64,000 nucleotides of DNA from Xylona heveae TC161 (taxonomy: Eukaryota; Ascomycota; Xylonomycetes; Xylonales; Xylonaceae): the NCBI RefSeq assembly GCF_001619985.1, contig NW_017264201.1, positions 372,001-436,000 on the forward strand. Reading direction: 5' to 3'. Positions 37,335-49,974 of this stretch are shown here, in pieces; within the stretch, counting starts at the first letter, position 1; each line of letters begins with the position of its first letter. The notes under the pieces are model-generated. The model had not been told where the DNA came from. It worked only from the letters and a program-made list of their open reading frames with translations, and did not search any database. The position numbers and the translations under genes were made by a program.

Positions 37335-37862
37335 GACTACTTTGGTGAATAGTTGAAATGTTAATGGCATGGATTTTTGGAGCTCTAATTAAAGGTTTTT
37401 GTCGGTAATTTGCTTTACATCTAACAGCAACATATGTAAGTATGGTATTGCTTCAGGGTTCCTAGCTACAAAGTAGTAAATTATAAGTTAACCTTTTTTA
37501 TTTTTTATTTCTTACTTGTTAACTACTATAGAGTTCTACATTTCTAGTATTGGTTATTAATTTTTTTTGAAAAAAAGACAGACTTTTTCAATATAGATAA
37601 ATAAATATTTTATTAAATACATTAAAAGAATAATACTTATTACTTTTTATTGAGTTAAAAATTAAAAATTTTTTTATACATATTTTAAAAATTTAGCTAC
37701 TATTTTTTTTAATTTTTAATATAAAGTTTTATTATATTAAAAATAATTATATATATATTTCAAACTATATAAATTTTTATAATTATTTTAATAAATTAAA
37801 TTTAATATTAATAAAATATTCTATTGAGTATAAATTAGTTTAAACTAAAAGTACTTAAATGC
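37335..37862. other. AT-rich transition DNA, no gene
   Basis: Composition drops steeply within the first 200 bp. The rest is near-pure A/T with short homopolymers. No coding or RNA signal. Confidence 0.5.
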
Positions 37863-38737
37863 AGATAGTACAAATTTTTAATTTATTTAAAATTATTTTT
37901 TATTTAAAAAATATTTTTTAATTAAAACACTTAATATTTTATATTATATAAATAAATTTAAAATTATTAATCTAATACTAATAATTTTAAATAATTTTAA
38001 ATTTTTTCAAAATATTTTTAAATTAATTTAAATTAATTTAAATATAATAAAAAATAAAAAATTTAAAAAAATAAAAAAATAACTATAATAATTTACTTCC
38101 TATTTGAGACTAGCTTACTTTATAAACCAGTTTAATTTTAAAGCTCAATATTATACCATTAAGCTAAAAGTACTTTTTTTCTAAAAATAGTTTAAGATAA
38201 AAAATATATATAATAGAAAAATAAAAAAAATAAAAAAAAATTTTTCAGCTAGGGATTAAACTCAGGTACTTAGATACTTATAATGTTTATATATTTTCTA
38301 ATTAAGAAATAGCTTTTCAAATGGTATATTTTTTTAAAATAAATTTTTTTTATTTTTTTATATATCTTTTTATTTTTATTTTTATATTTTTAAAATAATT
38401 TTATATTATTTTAAATTAATTAAAAACTATTTTCAAAAAATTTTAAATTTTAAATTATTTTAGAAATATTTTATAATATTTAATAAGATTTAATATTATT
38501 ATAAAGTTTTTAAAAATTTTAAATTAAATATAAATAATTAAAATATATTTAAAATTATTAAATATAAACCTTTATATAAAAAATTATATTTAATTATTTT
38601 AAATAAAATCAATACAATTATTAAATTAATATAAATTAATTTAAATATATAAATATTTTAAATTTAATTTTAATATAAAAATATATTTAATATAATTTAA
38701 AAATATTTTTAAAACAATTTAAAAATTTATACTATCT
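37863..38737. mobile_element. AT-rich element with terminal inverted repeats, copy 1
   Basis: AGATAGTACAAATTTTTAA at the left end and TTAAAAATTTATACTATCT at the right end are inverted repeats with one mismatch over 19 bp. The body has no open frame. Its outer parts (about 37863-38000 and 38455-38737) are the reverse complement of the element at 45110-45483; the middle is an extra insert that contains the tRNA-like pair. It resembles a MITE-like non-autonomous DNA element heavily altered by C-to-T mutation. Family assignment is not possible. Confidence 0.5.
38092..38330 (-). repeat. tRNA-like pair repeat, copy 1
   Basis: About 239 bp clearly similar to 48418-48660. Read on the minus strand, the copies contain TAGCTTAATGG/TAGCTCAATGG, close to a pol III A box, and GAGTTTAATCCC/GAGTTCAATCTCC, close to a B box (GGTTCRANNCC). 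The order is B box first, then A box, so this looks like two adjacent tRNA-derived units, both decayed. Copy 1 is the more AT-shifted. Confidence 0.4.
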
Positions 38738-38740
38738 ATA

Positions 38741-41700
38741 TATAAATATTATATATATACTAAGCAACTAGTAACAATAGTACCTAATTGTCTTGTTTAT
38801 AGCTAATATAGTATTGTAAATATTATTTAATAATTTAATTGATTTTTTTAATTTGTCTATCTATTTGTAGATAAGCTATCATTAACATTTTGTACTTTAT
38901 TTTTAAATTTACTATTATTATCTTCTAAAATTTTAATGTAAATAGCTTATTTTTGTTAGTAATGAATTTTTTTAATAACTAGTAGTTTGCTATTATTATT
39001 TATAATATTAAATATACTATTTGTTTTGCTATAGCTTTTTTTGTTATTAAGATAAAATACATGTATTTTATAAGTCATTCTATAATTATAAATAATATAT
39101 TATACTTTTGTTCTATAACTAGGTCTATTAATTCTAGTAAATTTATTATAAAGTCTATTATGACTGATTTTTATAGTTAATATAGTACTTTTAAATTCTT
39201 TAAATTTCTATATAACTTATGTTTGTTTTTTTTATTCTAGTTACAAACATAGTATTTTCTAATTGTTTTTTTAACTAACTTCTATATTTTTAGTATGTAG
39301 TAGTTAATTGTAATTTTTGTAACTATTTTTATAATTCCTGGATGTCCACTGGTTGGTTTGTTATATATTTCTCTAATCAATTTTTTTGTAGTTTTTATAG
39401 TATATAGATTTGTTTTTTATAGTATAAAAGTCTGTTTTCAAGTAGTTTTATTGCCTTATAATTTATAGTTTTATTATCTTGAATTACTTTTTATATTTTT
39501 TGTTTCCAAGTATTATAACTTTTAATTTATAATGCTATAATTATTTTTGCTTTATATACAAAAGTTCTATTATTGTCAAGTTTAAGTATTATATTTTGTA
39601 CTAGCTCCATGCCTTTTTTGTACTTTTTTTATTAACTAAATACATTTATAACTCTATTTTTTTTTCTTGTAATATATTTAGAAGTTGTACTAAACTAATA
39701 TCTTTATCCATTATACTTGTCTTTTATTCAACTTTTTTGTTGTCATAAACATTGTAAGATTTTTATAATCTAAGTATATTATGATTGTACTATTTGTTCT
39801 AAATAAATAAATTCTTCAATATTCTATTACTAATACTACTCTAAATAGATTCTTGTTATAGATATTATAGTTTAATTCTAATACTAATAATTTTTATAAG
39901 TAGAAGGCTACTAGATGTTTCTTGTCATTTTCTCCTATTTGTATTATTTGTACTCCAATGGTAAAGTCTAATAAATCTGTTTTAACTTTAATTTCCTTTC
40001 TTAGTTTATATATCTTTAATACTAGTTCTTCTAAAAACTTTTTTTTAGTTCTTTAAATATTTCTTGAACTTTTTTAATTTAACTAAAAAATATACTATCT
40101 TTTATCAATTTCATGAATAGTATTATAATTTTAGAATATCTTTATATAAACTTTTAGTAAAAATTAACAAAGTCTAGAAATTTTTTGATTTCCTTTTTGC
40201 TTTTTAATACTCCTCAATTTTATATATCTTGGATTTTTTTTAGGTTCATCTTGATTCTTTTGTCAAATATAATAAATCTCAAGAATTTTACTTTTTCTTA
40301 ATAAAACTTATACTTTTCAAGTTAAACATAGAGATTATACTTCTTGAGTTTAGTTAAAACTTTTTTAACTTATTTTCTATATTCTTTCAATATTTTATCT
40401 GTATAAACTATAATATTATCTAAGTATACTATAACAAAAACATCTAGATACTAGTAAAATACATTATTAATTATGTTTTAGAATGTAGCTAGTATATTTA
40501 TAAGTTTAAATAGCATTATTAGATATTTATATAGGCTATAACAAGTTTTAAAAGCTGTTTTCCATTTTTCTCCTTTTTTTATACAAATTTAGTAATATTT
40601 TCCCCAGATATTAAATATTGTTATCTACTTAGCTTTTGATAATTAGTTCTAGAGTTCTTGTATAAATAGTAATAAATATATATTTTTAACTGTTTTATTA
40701 TTTAACTATTGATAATCTATACAAAGTTATAGTTTATCATTTTTTTTAGTACCTACAGTATTAGAAATTCTATTAGACTTTTACTAAGTCTAATGTATTC
40801 TTTCTTAATATTTTTTATAAAATATTCTTTTAATACTTTGACTTATTATTGCATTTTAAGATATATTAGTTCTGGTTTTAATATTATTCTTTTTTTTAGA
40901 AGTATTTTATGATTCTATGGCTTATATTTTGATAAAATTATTTCTTTTAAATTTTAAAAAGTTTTTTTAAATTCTTTATATTCTAGTAGTATTTTAGTTA
41001 TTAACATTTTTTTAATTTTATAGATCTATATTATATAAGCTCTTTACTTAGTATTTAATATTTTGTACTATATATATCTAAAACTTATTACCTTGATACT
41101 CAAGTTTTTTGTTAATTTTTTATAATTAATTTTTGTTTATTATTTATTTTGTTAAAGTTTTTAACATTCTACTTTTCTAAGTAATTCAAAACTTTTTGAT
41201 CTAGGCTTTCTAGTTTATTAACTTCCTATAACTTTTATAGTAGGAAAATGAATAGTTTATTGATACTAGTCAATTTACAAATTAATTACCTACAATTAGT
41301 TTATTTTTAAAATGAAGTCTAACCTCATTCTTATATTAATAATACTAATAAAGCTATATCAAAACATTTTATTTAACTATATATTAAGCTTTTTAGTATA
41401 TATTTTCATGAATCCTTTATCAAATGCTAGTAAACTTTCATCTACTATTCATATTTAAATTAGATTTTTCTTGAGTTTTTATAGTAAATTTAATCATTCT
41501 ACTACTCTAAATGATATTATACTTTTTATAGCTCTACTATCTACTAGTGTACTAATATGTTTTCCTTGGATTTAAACCTGTATATATACTACTTTTTTTA
41601 GATTTGTATTTATAAAATATATAGTTATATCATTTTGTTACTCTGGTTTCAGGTAGCTTTCTAGTTTTTTGACTAAAATTCTTTCTTGAAACTCATTGTT

Positions 41701-44560
41701 GTACTATGTACTAAGTAATTATTTACTATATAGTCTTACTTTCATACTTGATAATGTCTTGAATATCTTGAATTACTTTTTGCTACTTGTTATTCTAGTA
41801 TATATAGATAGCATTTATCCTTCAAACAATTATATTACTTTGTTTAATGCAAGTATTTGTTTTTTTGCTATATCTAATTCAAGCATCTAATTTTCTAACA
41901 TTTGTACCATAGATAATAATATTTTATTGTTTATACCTTAATGACTTAGTTTCTCTAGTAGTTATATTTTTTCTATGCTTTTTAAAGTTTTTAAAATAAA
42001 TATTCCTTGTAATAAGCTTTAGTATTAATAACTTTGGTTTCCAAGTTACTAAACTTTTTATCCTCTGTAATAAATGTTTTTCTTGTTTTTCATTAGTACT
42101 GTTGCTACTCTTCTTGGTATCTTTTTAGCTATTGTTCTAGGTCTTAGTATTTCTACTAGTGCTCTGGGATCCAATCCTTGATAGCATTTTTCTAGATATT
42201 TTGTTTGATAGTTTTTTCTTTTTCTGTGCCTTGTTAGAAGTTGTATTGTCCTATAACTTGTTTTTAAATTCTTTTAATATATTTAATTATTACAAATTGT
42301 TAATCTACTTCTGCTAGCCAATCTTTATCATTAATTTATATATTGTCAAGTTAATATTATTTACTCTATTCTCTAAAATTTTTCCTTAATTTTCTAAGTA
42401 TATTTTCTTCTAATATTATACTTATAATATTCTATTGTTTTTTAATTTGCTTGATTTTTTTAGTAATTAGAATTATATATTCTATTATTTACTTGTATTA
42501 TACTATAAATCTATTTTTAAGTTTTTCTTTAGATTTTTTTAGTTCTTGAGCTTGTTTGTCTAGTATTTTAATCTATCTTGTAGTTTTTTTTAGGTTACTT
42601 ATATTTGTTTATCACCTTCCTTTTCAAGTTATTTAATATAGTTTTAGTATTGTTCTATGATTACTTCTTGCAAATAAAGATATTGTTGAGCCAGATTTTT
42701 ATAGATTGCCTTCTAGATCTTGTTTTCTTGTTTTAATCTACTAGATACTTCTAAATATTATATATTTATCTCTCTAAAAATATACTGTATATTGACCTTG
42801 TGTTTTTGTTTGTTTTGGTTCTGTTAGTATTAATTAAGTAGTTTATTTGATTATTTGTATACTTCAATGATTAACAATGCTGTTGCCTTAGTTTTTTCTT
42901 TCATTTTATTAATTATTAATTTTTTTACAAATTTTATAGTAGTTTCAATAATTGTTTTTAGGTGTTGAGTCTAATCTCAAGCTTTTTGTACTTATTTAAG
43001 GTCTAGATCTAAGTAATTCTATTTGCTTTTTTTATTTCTAAAGTTTAATAGATTTTAAAAATTTAATTTTTAGAATTTGTATATCTTTAGATTTTTTATA
43101 ATTTTTTTATTTAGATTTATAATTCTTTCTCTAGTGTCTAGTTTTTCTACATCTAAAACAAGCTTTCTTATCAAAATATTATTATTTTTCTTCTTTGCTA
43201 ATAAGGTTTTTATATTTTTATTTTTATATAGTGTTAAAGTCTATTAAATTACTTTTGTCTAGTGTCTTGTTTTAATACTTTTTTGTATTTGCTCTATAGT
43301 TAATTTTGTATCTTGAATGTTGATACTTTTTTTCTTATTCTTGTTTGTATTAGTGATCATTAATTTTTACAGCTAGTTTTACTATTTTTTACATGGTTTT
43401 TAGCCTTTTTTTCTAGCTATCTTATCTTTAACTTGTTTTTTGAGTCTATTATAAAATATTGTACTTAATAGTACTTGTCTTCATGGTATGATTGATGTCA
43501 TATATATAAATTCTACCATGTATAAAGCTGTTAATTCTTTCTATTACATAGTCTAAAGCTTTTGTTTTACTACTTGTGCTTTGTTAATCTTACTATAAAC
43601 TTTTTTAATATATTTTTTAAATTTATTATAGTAGCTAAAGATGAATATAGTCTCTACTTCTATTTGATTGTTTAGTTTATTTTTTATGTAGTCATCCATA
43701 TATAATTAGAACTATTCTAGAGCTTCTCTCTTCATGTATATTCCTGCTGCTAAGATTTTGTTTAATTTACCTAAAAAGATTAATATATTAAATCCTAGGT
43801 ATAATTTTATAGCAATGAGCCATGCTTTAAATGTTTTTTTCTTTTTGTTAAACTTGTCTAGTGCTACTACTTTGATATTGGCCTATTGATACTATATTGT
43901 CAATTGAGCTTAAAGTCTTATGATCTACTTTTTGAGTATTATAACTATTACTATAGTTGTTTTAGTAGTAGTTATTCTTGAATTGCTAAACATAGCAAAA
44001 TGCCTTTGCTTAAATTATTTCTATCTTAATATTGAATAATTTTTTTATTATAATAATATCTATAGATAGGCATTGAGTTATATCTTCCTAAATAATTTTT
44101 TGTTAGTATTTTTAAGAGTTTTTACCTAGTAATATAGTATTTTACAATATTATTTAGTAATAAAAGTAATATAAAATGATGTAATAATTTAAATCAAGTA
44201 GATAAAGTAAATAATAAAATTATTGTTGTACTAATATTTAAATACTAATAATTAATTACTATAAAATAGTAATATTAAACAATAACTTTAAAAATTATAT
44301 AAAATAAATCTAATTACATAGAAAAAGCTTTTTCTTTATTGTTTTGTATTCTTCACTATGAATTACTATAGATTAATTATTAATTTGTATTATTTTATTT
44401 GTTTTGCTACAGGTCATAATAAATTAATTTTTACTACCTTTGCCTTATTTTATCATCATGTAACTCCTTTTTTTATAATATCTAATAGTATATTATACTT
44501 CTATATTTTCTATAGTTTATTCTATGCTATCTAATACTAATCCTTGTAACCATTATTACA
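38741..44560 (-). mobile_element. Ty3/Gypsy LTR retrotransposon fossil, copy A
   Basis: Long stretches match copy B (49230-54108) from about 38763 onward. Protease, reverse transcriptase and gag-like regions can be recognised in minus-strand order, and a 487 bp LTR closes the right (5') end. The left (3') end lacks an LTR and stops against the TIR element. It is extremely AT-rich with almost no CpG; coding regions are broken in very many places. The oldest-looking Gypsy copy in the window. Confidence 0.75.
44074..44560 (-). repeat. LTR of Gypsy copy A
   Basis: Starts TGAGTTATATCTTCC and ends ATTATTACA. It aligns along its length with the LTR at 49230-49748 in the same orientation. Terminal TG...CA is kept. 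Confidence 0.75.
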
Positions 44561-45109
44561 ACTAGTAAAGTCTATAAAAGTATACATAGAACTATAATGA
44601 TAGCAAAAAAATTACTTAATTAATAATAAAAAACAAGTAGTTAAACAAAAGTAATACTAAATATCTATAGTATATCTTAGGTAAAAAACAAGAGTACAAT
44701 CTTTAATAATATAAATAATAAAGTTAAAAGTATTGCTTTTAAAAATTTAAGTAGTTGAAATAAGAGTATTGTCTTTAGAAATATATAGTTATACTTAAAA
44801 AGTAATATTTAAGAACTATTACATGACTAATTATCAAACTTATTTAATAAAAGGCAATAATTAAGGCAAGATAAAGAACAAGATATAGAGTAAAATATAA
44901 AGCAAAAATTAAAGCAAGATAAGAGATAAAAAGAGGAGAAAAAGAGGAACAAAAATTATAAAAAAAATAAGATATCAAGATATATATATTAAAATTAAAA
45001 GTTAAAAGTTTAGTAGTGGTTAGTTATATAATTAATAAAATCTTACCTTTTGCTCTATCTATCTATATATTCAATACAATTAATAATATTTTAACAAGTA
45101 TTTACATGC
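44561..45109. other. AT-rich repeat debris between LTR and TIR element
   Basis: A purine-rich plus strand (many AAGA, GGCAA and AAAGAGG words) with no open frame of note. Probably older repeat DNA that received the Gypsy copy. Confidence 0.4.
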
Positions 45110-45483
45110 AAATAATATAAATTTTTAAATTATATAAAATATATTTCTATATTAAAATTAAATTTAAAATATTTAAAATATTTATATATTTAAATTAATT
45201 TATATTAATTTAATAATTGTATTGATTTTATTTAAAATAATTAAATATAATTTTTTATATAAAGATTTATATTTAATTTAAAATTTTTAAAAACTTTATA
45301 ATAATATTAAATCTTATTAAATATTATAAAATATTTTTAAAATAATTTAAAGTTATTTAAAATTATTAGTATTAGATTAATAATTTAAATTTATTTATAT
45401 AATATAAAATATTAAGTGTTTTAATTAAAAAATATTTTTTAAATAAAAAATAATTTTAAATAAATTAAAAATTTATACTATCT
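45110..45483. mobile_element. AT-rich element with terminal inverted repeats, copy 2 (inverted)
   Basis: The body is the reverse complement of the outer parts of the 37863-38737 element. The right end TTAAAAATTTATACTATCT is intact; the left end is a transition-altered form of the same repeat (AAATAATATAAATTTTTAA). It is 374 bp, without an open frame. Together the two copies flank Gypsy copy A in opposite orientation. Confidence 0.5.
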
Positions 45484-46312
45484 AGTTTGTTTATTTGTTA
45501 ATTCATTATGCATGTAGCTTTAAAGCTATAGCAGGGTCTATAATTTAAATATATAAAATATATATTAAGCTTTTAAAAGTTACTCTAGAATTAGTCAAGT
45601 TAATACTAGATGTTATTTATCAAAATAAAATAAAAGAAAAAATAATATAATATAAAAAAAATAATATAAATAGATAAAATAAAAGTAATAAAAGTAATAA
45701 AAGAAAATCAAGTTTTAGTTTTAGTTTTTTTTGGTTTTCTTTTTTTTCACCTAAATCTAGTTTTTTAATTTTGGAAATCTCAAGGAATATTTTTATCTTG
45801 AAGTCTACTCTAGTTCTATAGTATTTCTTGTTAATATTATTTTTCTTGATGTAATAATCATGTTTTTGATACTACTTAGTAGTATCTAGATATTCTAGTA
45901 AGTGGTTCCAGTTTTTTTCAGTATATAATATTTTCAAAATAAAAACTTTTCCCTTTATTTTTTGAAATAAAATTTTCCTAGCTTTTTTTGTTCAAGAACA
46001 AGATAGTAATAGATAAGCTGGACTCTAAGTAAAATTACAGATAGAATTACATTTTCTGAACTTATATGCAGGTAGCCTGTACAAGTAGGATTTGAAGTAA
46101 TTATATTTTATCTTGAGTTAAATAGTAATTGTAACTAGTTTTCTTCTAGAGTTTTTATATTTTTTAAATAATTTCTAGTGTAAAAGAGTTTGAAATTGTT
46201 TGTAATATTTTCTCTTAGAAGTAGTTTGCTATTAATAGATTCATTGCTTAAAAATAAGTTTTTTTAACTTTCTCTTCAAGTAGCTATATAAAGTACTTAC
46301 ATATAGATTTAT
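45484..46312. other. AT-rich unclassified repeat DNA
   Basis: Contains an A/T-only block near 45620-45700 and a more mixed part (about 45720-46290) that looks like decayed transposon sequence. No family can be named. Confidence 0.35.
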
Positions 46313-46600
46313 TAAATTTTTAAATAATTTATTTTTATTTTTAATATATAATATATTTTTTAAAATATTTTTTCATTAAAACATTTAATATTATATATTA
46401 TATAAATAATTTTAAAATATTAATCTAATATTAATAGCTTTTAATAGTTTTAAAATATTAGTTAAAATTTTAAATTATTATTTATTTTTTTAAACTTTTT
46501 TAAACCTTTTTAAAATTTTTTGAAATTATTATTAATACTTTTTAAAGCTATTAAATATAATAAATTTAATAGAAATACAAAAAATATTAATAAATAATTT
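46313..46600. mobile_element. partial third copy of the TIR element
   Basis: About 46315-46460 resembles 37863-38000 (matching runs such as TTAATATTATATATTATATAA against TTAATATTTTATATTATATAA, then TTAATCTAATA). The left flank TACTTACATATAGATTTATT resembles the flank of copy 1. The right end could not be placed. Confidence 0.35.
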
Positions 46601-46853
46601 AAAATAAAATTTTAATATTAATAATTGATAAAAGTAATTAAAAATAATAATTGATAAATTTAAATAGTTTTAAACTTTAAATAACTATTATAAATTAATT
46701 CAAATAAAAAATAATAATTACAAATTAAATATTAAACTATTCATTAAATATTATAGAATATTTATTAATAAATTAAATGCAAATTAAAATAATTTATTTA
46801 ATAATATTATTAAAATAAAATTAATTACAAAATTTCCTGATTACTAATCAGAA

Positions 46854-47027
46854 AAAAAGCTAGCAATAAGACTCTTCTTATATAATACCAATCTAAATAG
46901 TAAAAATACTCTATAAGGTTAGATAGTAAATTGCAGTAGTAAAAAGCTAGTAACAAGACTTTTTATATACAGTTTCAATCTAGATAATAGAAATACTTTG
47001 TAAAGTTAGATAGTAAGATTGAATAAT
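46854..47027. repeat. tandem repeat, two units of about 87 bp
   Basis: Unit 1 (46854-46940) and unit 2 (46941-47027) share AAAAAGCTAG, AACAAGACT/AATAAGACT, CAATCTA, AATACT and TTAGATAGTAA in the same order and spacing. Differences are mainly transitions. Confidence 0.65.
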
Positions 47028-48108
47028 GATTTTATATAGCTGCTTTATTACTTTGACTTAAAAACTAGTCTCTTCTAGAAGAAATTAACCTGCTAGTTAC
47101 ATTCTATTAGACATTCACTCTAATTGTCTTGGTTATCAAAGTTTCACTTAGCTAATACTAGTACAGGTAATATATAGTATCTGTTCTATTGTATTGCAAG
47201 TAGGTTAGCTAATATTATTTTACTTGTAATGCAAAGAATAGAGAAATCAAAAATGCTATTATGGTAAGTATTGCTAGTTGCTTTGTCTATAGATGCAACA
47301 ATACAATTTACAATTGTAAAGACATGTTTTGTCTTTTTGTACTTATATATAAAAAATTATATAATGTAAATAAGCTATACTTTAACACTACTACAATCTC
47401 TAATATTCAATAGTTAGTAACTTTAAAAGATAGAATCAGTGTAAACTATTAAGCTATACCAATGCAAGTACTTGTAATTAATGTTAAAAACATTTTGTTA
47501 ATTGTACTGTCTTGTATAAGTAGTGTAGAGATTTAATAAAAACTTGTTGCTCTTGAATACTTGGCTAAAATTAATATTTTGTAATATATAATAGTTATTT
47601 AGTATTGTTGTCATTTTAAAACTAGATTAAAATATTATAATGTTAATATATACAAGATTTTCCTGGAATCTCCAGCCTGTTTTATCTAGAACCTCTTTTG
47701 ACTTTGGCAAGAAAAAATTAATTAGTGCTAGACAGTTTTGTTTAATATTATAAAGTACTACTACTAGCCTTGAATATATATTTTCTTATGCTTTTGCTAG
47801 TCCTAAACAAAAAAATTACTTGAGATTATCTTTTGTAAATAAATAGTCTATTAGATTGGCTAGTAAGGCTACATTTACTATTATCTTGAATGACCTTTTT
47901 TATACTTAGTATTATTGCTTAGTATAAATTATAAAATGCCTAAAATAGAAACTTGCCTGTATTTAAACTTTCTAGCTAGAATATTGTAGTTTATAACTGT
48001 ACTATACTCTCTTGCATTATTAATTAGATACATTCTTGTATATATATTTAGTAGCCCTCTTATCTTTGTAAATTTCTTATTTTGACTTGCTTCAAGATAT
48101 TACAATAA
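47028..48108. other. AT-rich decayed repeat DNA, unclassified
   Basis: Less extreme composition than the neighbours but still nearly without CpG. No open frame, LTR or inverted repeat was found. Confidence 0.35.
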
Positions 48109-49217
48109 TACTTAGGTACCTTTTTATAAAAATAAAAAATTAAATTTAACTAAATATAATATTTAAAAAATAAAATAAAACTTAAAACTTAAAACTTTTT
48201 AATTATTAAAATTAATAGTTTATAACTATTTAAAATAATTATATTAAGTTAAATTTAGCTTAAAAAGTTTTATAACAGAGGTTTAAAAAATTATTATTAA
48301 ATAATTTTAAATTTAAAATAATTTTAAATTATTTAAAATAGTTTAATTTAATTAAATTTAATTTAAAAGATTTAAAAATTAAAAAATTAAAAAAATTAAA
48401 AAAATATATTTAAAAGACTATTTCCTATTTGGGACTAGCTTACTTTTCAAACTAGTCTAATCTCAAAGCTTAATATTATACCATTGAGCTAGAAGTACTT
48501 TTTTTCTAAAAATAGTTTGAGATAAAAAATATATATAATAGAAAAAAATAAAAAAAAATAAAAAAAAAGATTTCTCAGCTGGAGATTGAACTCAGGTACT
48601 TAGGTACTTATGATATTTATATATTTTCTAATTAGGAAATAGCTTCTCAAATGATATATTTTTTAAAATAAAAAATTTTCATTTTTTTTACAAGTTTTTT
48701 TTATTTTTATATTTCCTAATTAGGAAATAGTCTTTGAAATTAAATTATTTTAAATTTTTAAGTTTTTAATAATTTTTTTTATTTTTAAAAATTTATAAGA
48801 AATTAAAAAAAACTAAAATAAACTTAAACTTAAATTTAATTAAATTTAATCAAATAAAAATTAAATAAAATAAATGTTATAAAAAAGCCTTTTTAAAACT
48901 ATTTAGTTAAATTATTTTTAACTAAAATATAATTAAATATTATTAATTTAAACTAAATTAAGTATTTAATAATTTTATAAATAATTAAAATACTATTTAT
49001 AATCAAATATAATAGTTTTAAATATATTAATTTCAAAACAAATAAGTAATTTATTATAATATATTATTAAAAAAACTTATAACTATTTTTAATAATTTTA
49101 AATAATTTAAAATAGTTTATTAATTATAAATTTTTAAATTATAGTTTTAAATAATTTTTATATAATTAAAATTTTATTAAAAATTATTTATTAAACTATA
49201 TAAAAGACACCTAAGTA
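48109..49217. mobile_element. AT-rich element with TACTTAGGT inverted ends
   Basis: TACTTAGGTACCTTTTTATA (left) and TATAAAAGACACCTAAGTA (right) are inverted repeats with few mismatches, enclosing 1.1 kb without an open frame. It contains the second copy of the tRNA-like pair. Its ends differ from those of the 37863-38737 family, so it is a separate element. It stops 12 bp before the LTR of Gypsy copy B. Confidence 0.5.
48418..48660 (-). repeat. tRNA-like pair repeat, copy 2
   Basis: The better preserved of the two copies. On the minus strand it carries GAGTTCAATCTCC (B-box-like, about 48575-48590) and TAGCTCAATGG (A-box-like, about 48479-48490). A fragment of its last part (ATTTCCTAATTAGGAAATAG) recurs at about 48709-48730. 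It could be a SINE-like or tRNA-pseudogene-derived repeat. No intact tRNA fold was established by eye. Confidence 0.4.
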
Positions 49218-49229
49218 CCCATGGATAAG

Positions 49230-49748
49230 TGTTAAATTATATCTTCCTAGATAGTTCTCTGTCAATATATTAAAGGTTCTTATCTAGTAATATAGTGTTC
49301 TGCAATATTATTTAGTGATAGGAGCAATATAAAATGATATAATAATTCAAGTCAAGTAGATAAAATAAACAATAAAATTGTTATTGTACTAATATTTAAA
49401 TACTAATAACTAAATATTGTAAAATAGTAATGCTAAAACAATAATATTAAGAACTATATAGAATAAATCTAGTTATGTAAAAAAACCATCCTCTTTATAT
49501 AAACAATTTGTTCTGTATTGCTCTGTATTACTCTATAATCTTTGCTACAGATTACAATAAATTAATCTATAATTTGTATTGCTCTATTTGTTCTGCCATA
49601 GATTATAAAAAATCAATACTTATTACTTTTGTTCTTATCTTATTATTATATAACTCTTTTTTGTGATGTTTAACAGTGTACCATGCCTTTGTACTTTTTA
49701 TAGTAGGTCCTGTACTATCTAATACTAATCCTTGTAACTATTATTACA
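49230..49748 (-). repeat. LTR of Gypsy copy B
   Basis: 519 bp, beginning TGTTAAATTATATC and ending CTATTATTACA, homologous over its length to 44074-44560. Confidence 0.75.
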
Positions 49749-49974
49749 TTAAATCCTCTCTTTTTATCCTTTTAACTTCAAAGGCTAATTCCATGACTAC
49801 CTGGTTTTTATAAAGGTAGAGCTCTTTTCATTTCCCTTTCCTTCCTTATTATCATCATGCTTTGCTATACTAAATCTTCAACTCAGTATCATTATTAATT
49901 TAGTCATAACATTGGTTTTCTAGGTCATAAAATGCTATCTTTTTGTTTTTTTTGTCACTACACTAGTTACTATT

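Noticed and set aside
38092-38330. A functional tRNA gene
   Set aside because: Box-like motifs are present but no intact cloverleaf could be drawn and the sequence is strongly mutated; called a tRNA-like repeat instead.
46361-46460. Regularly spaced short repeats in A/T DNA, CRISPR-like
   Set aside because: Similarity is low-complexity A/T; there are no constant repeats with unique spacers, and the host is a eukaryote.
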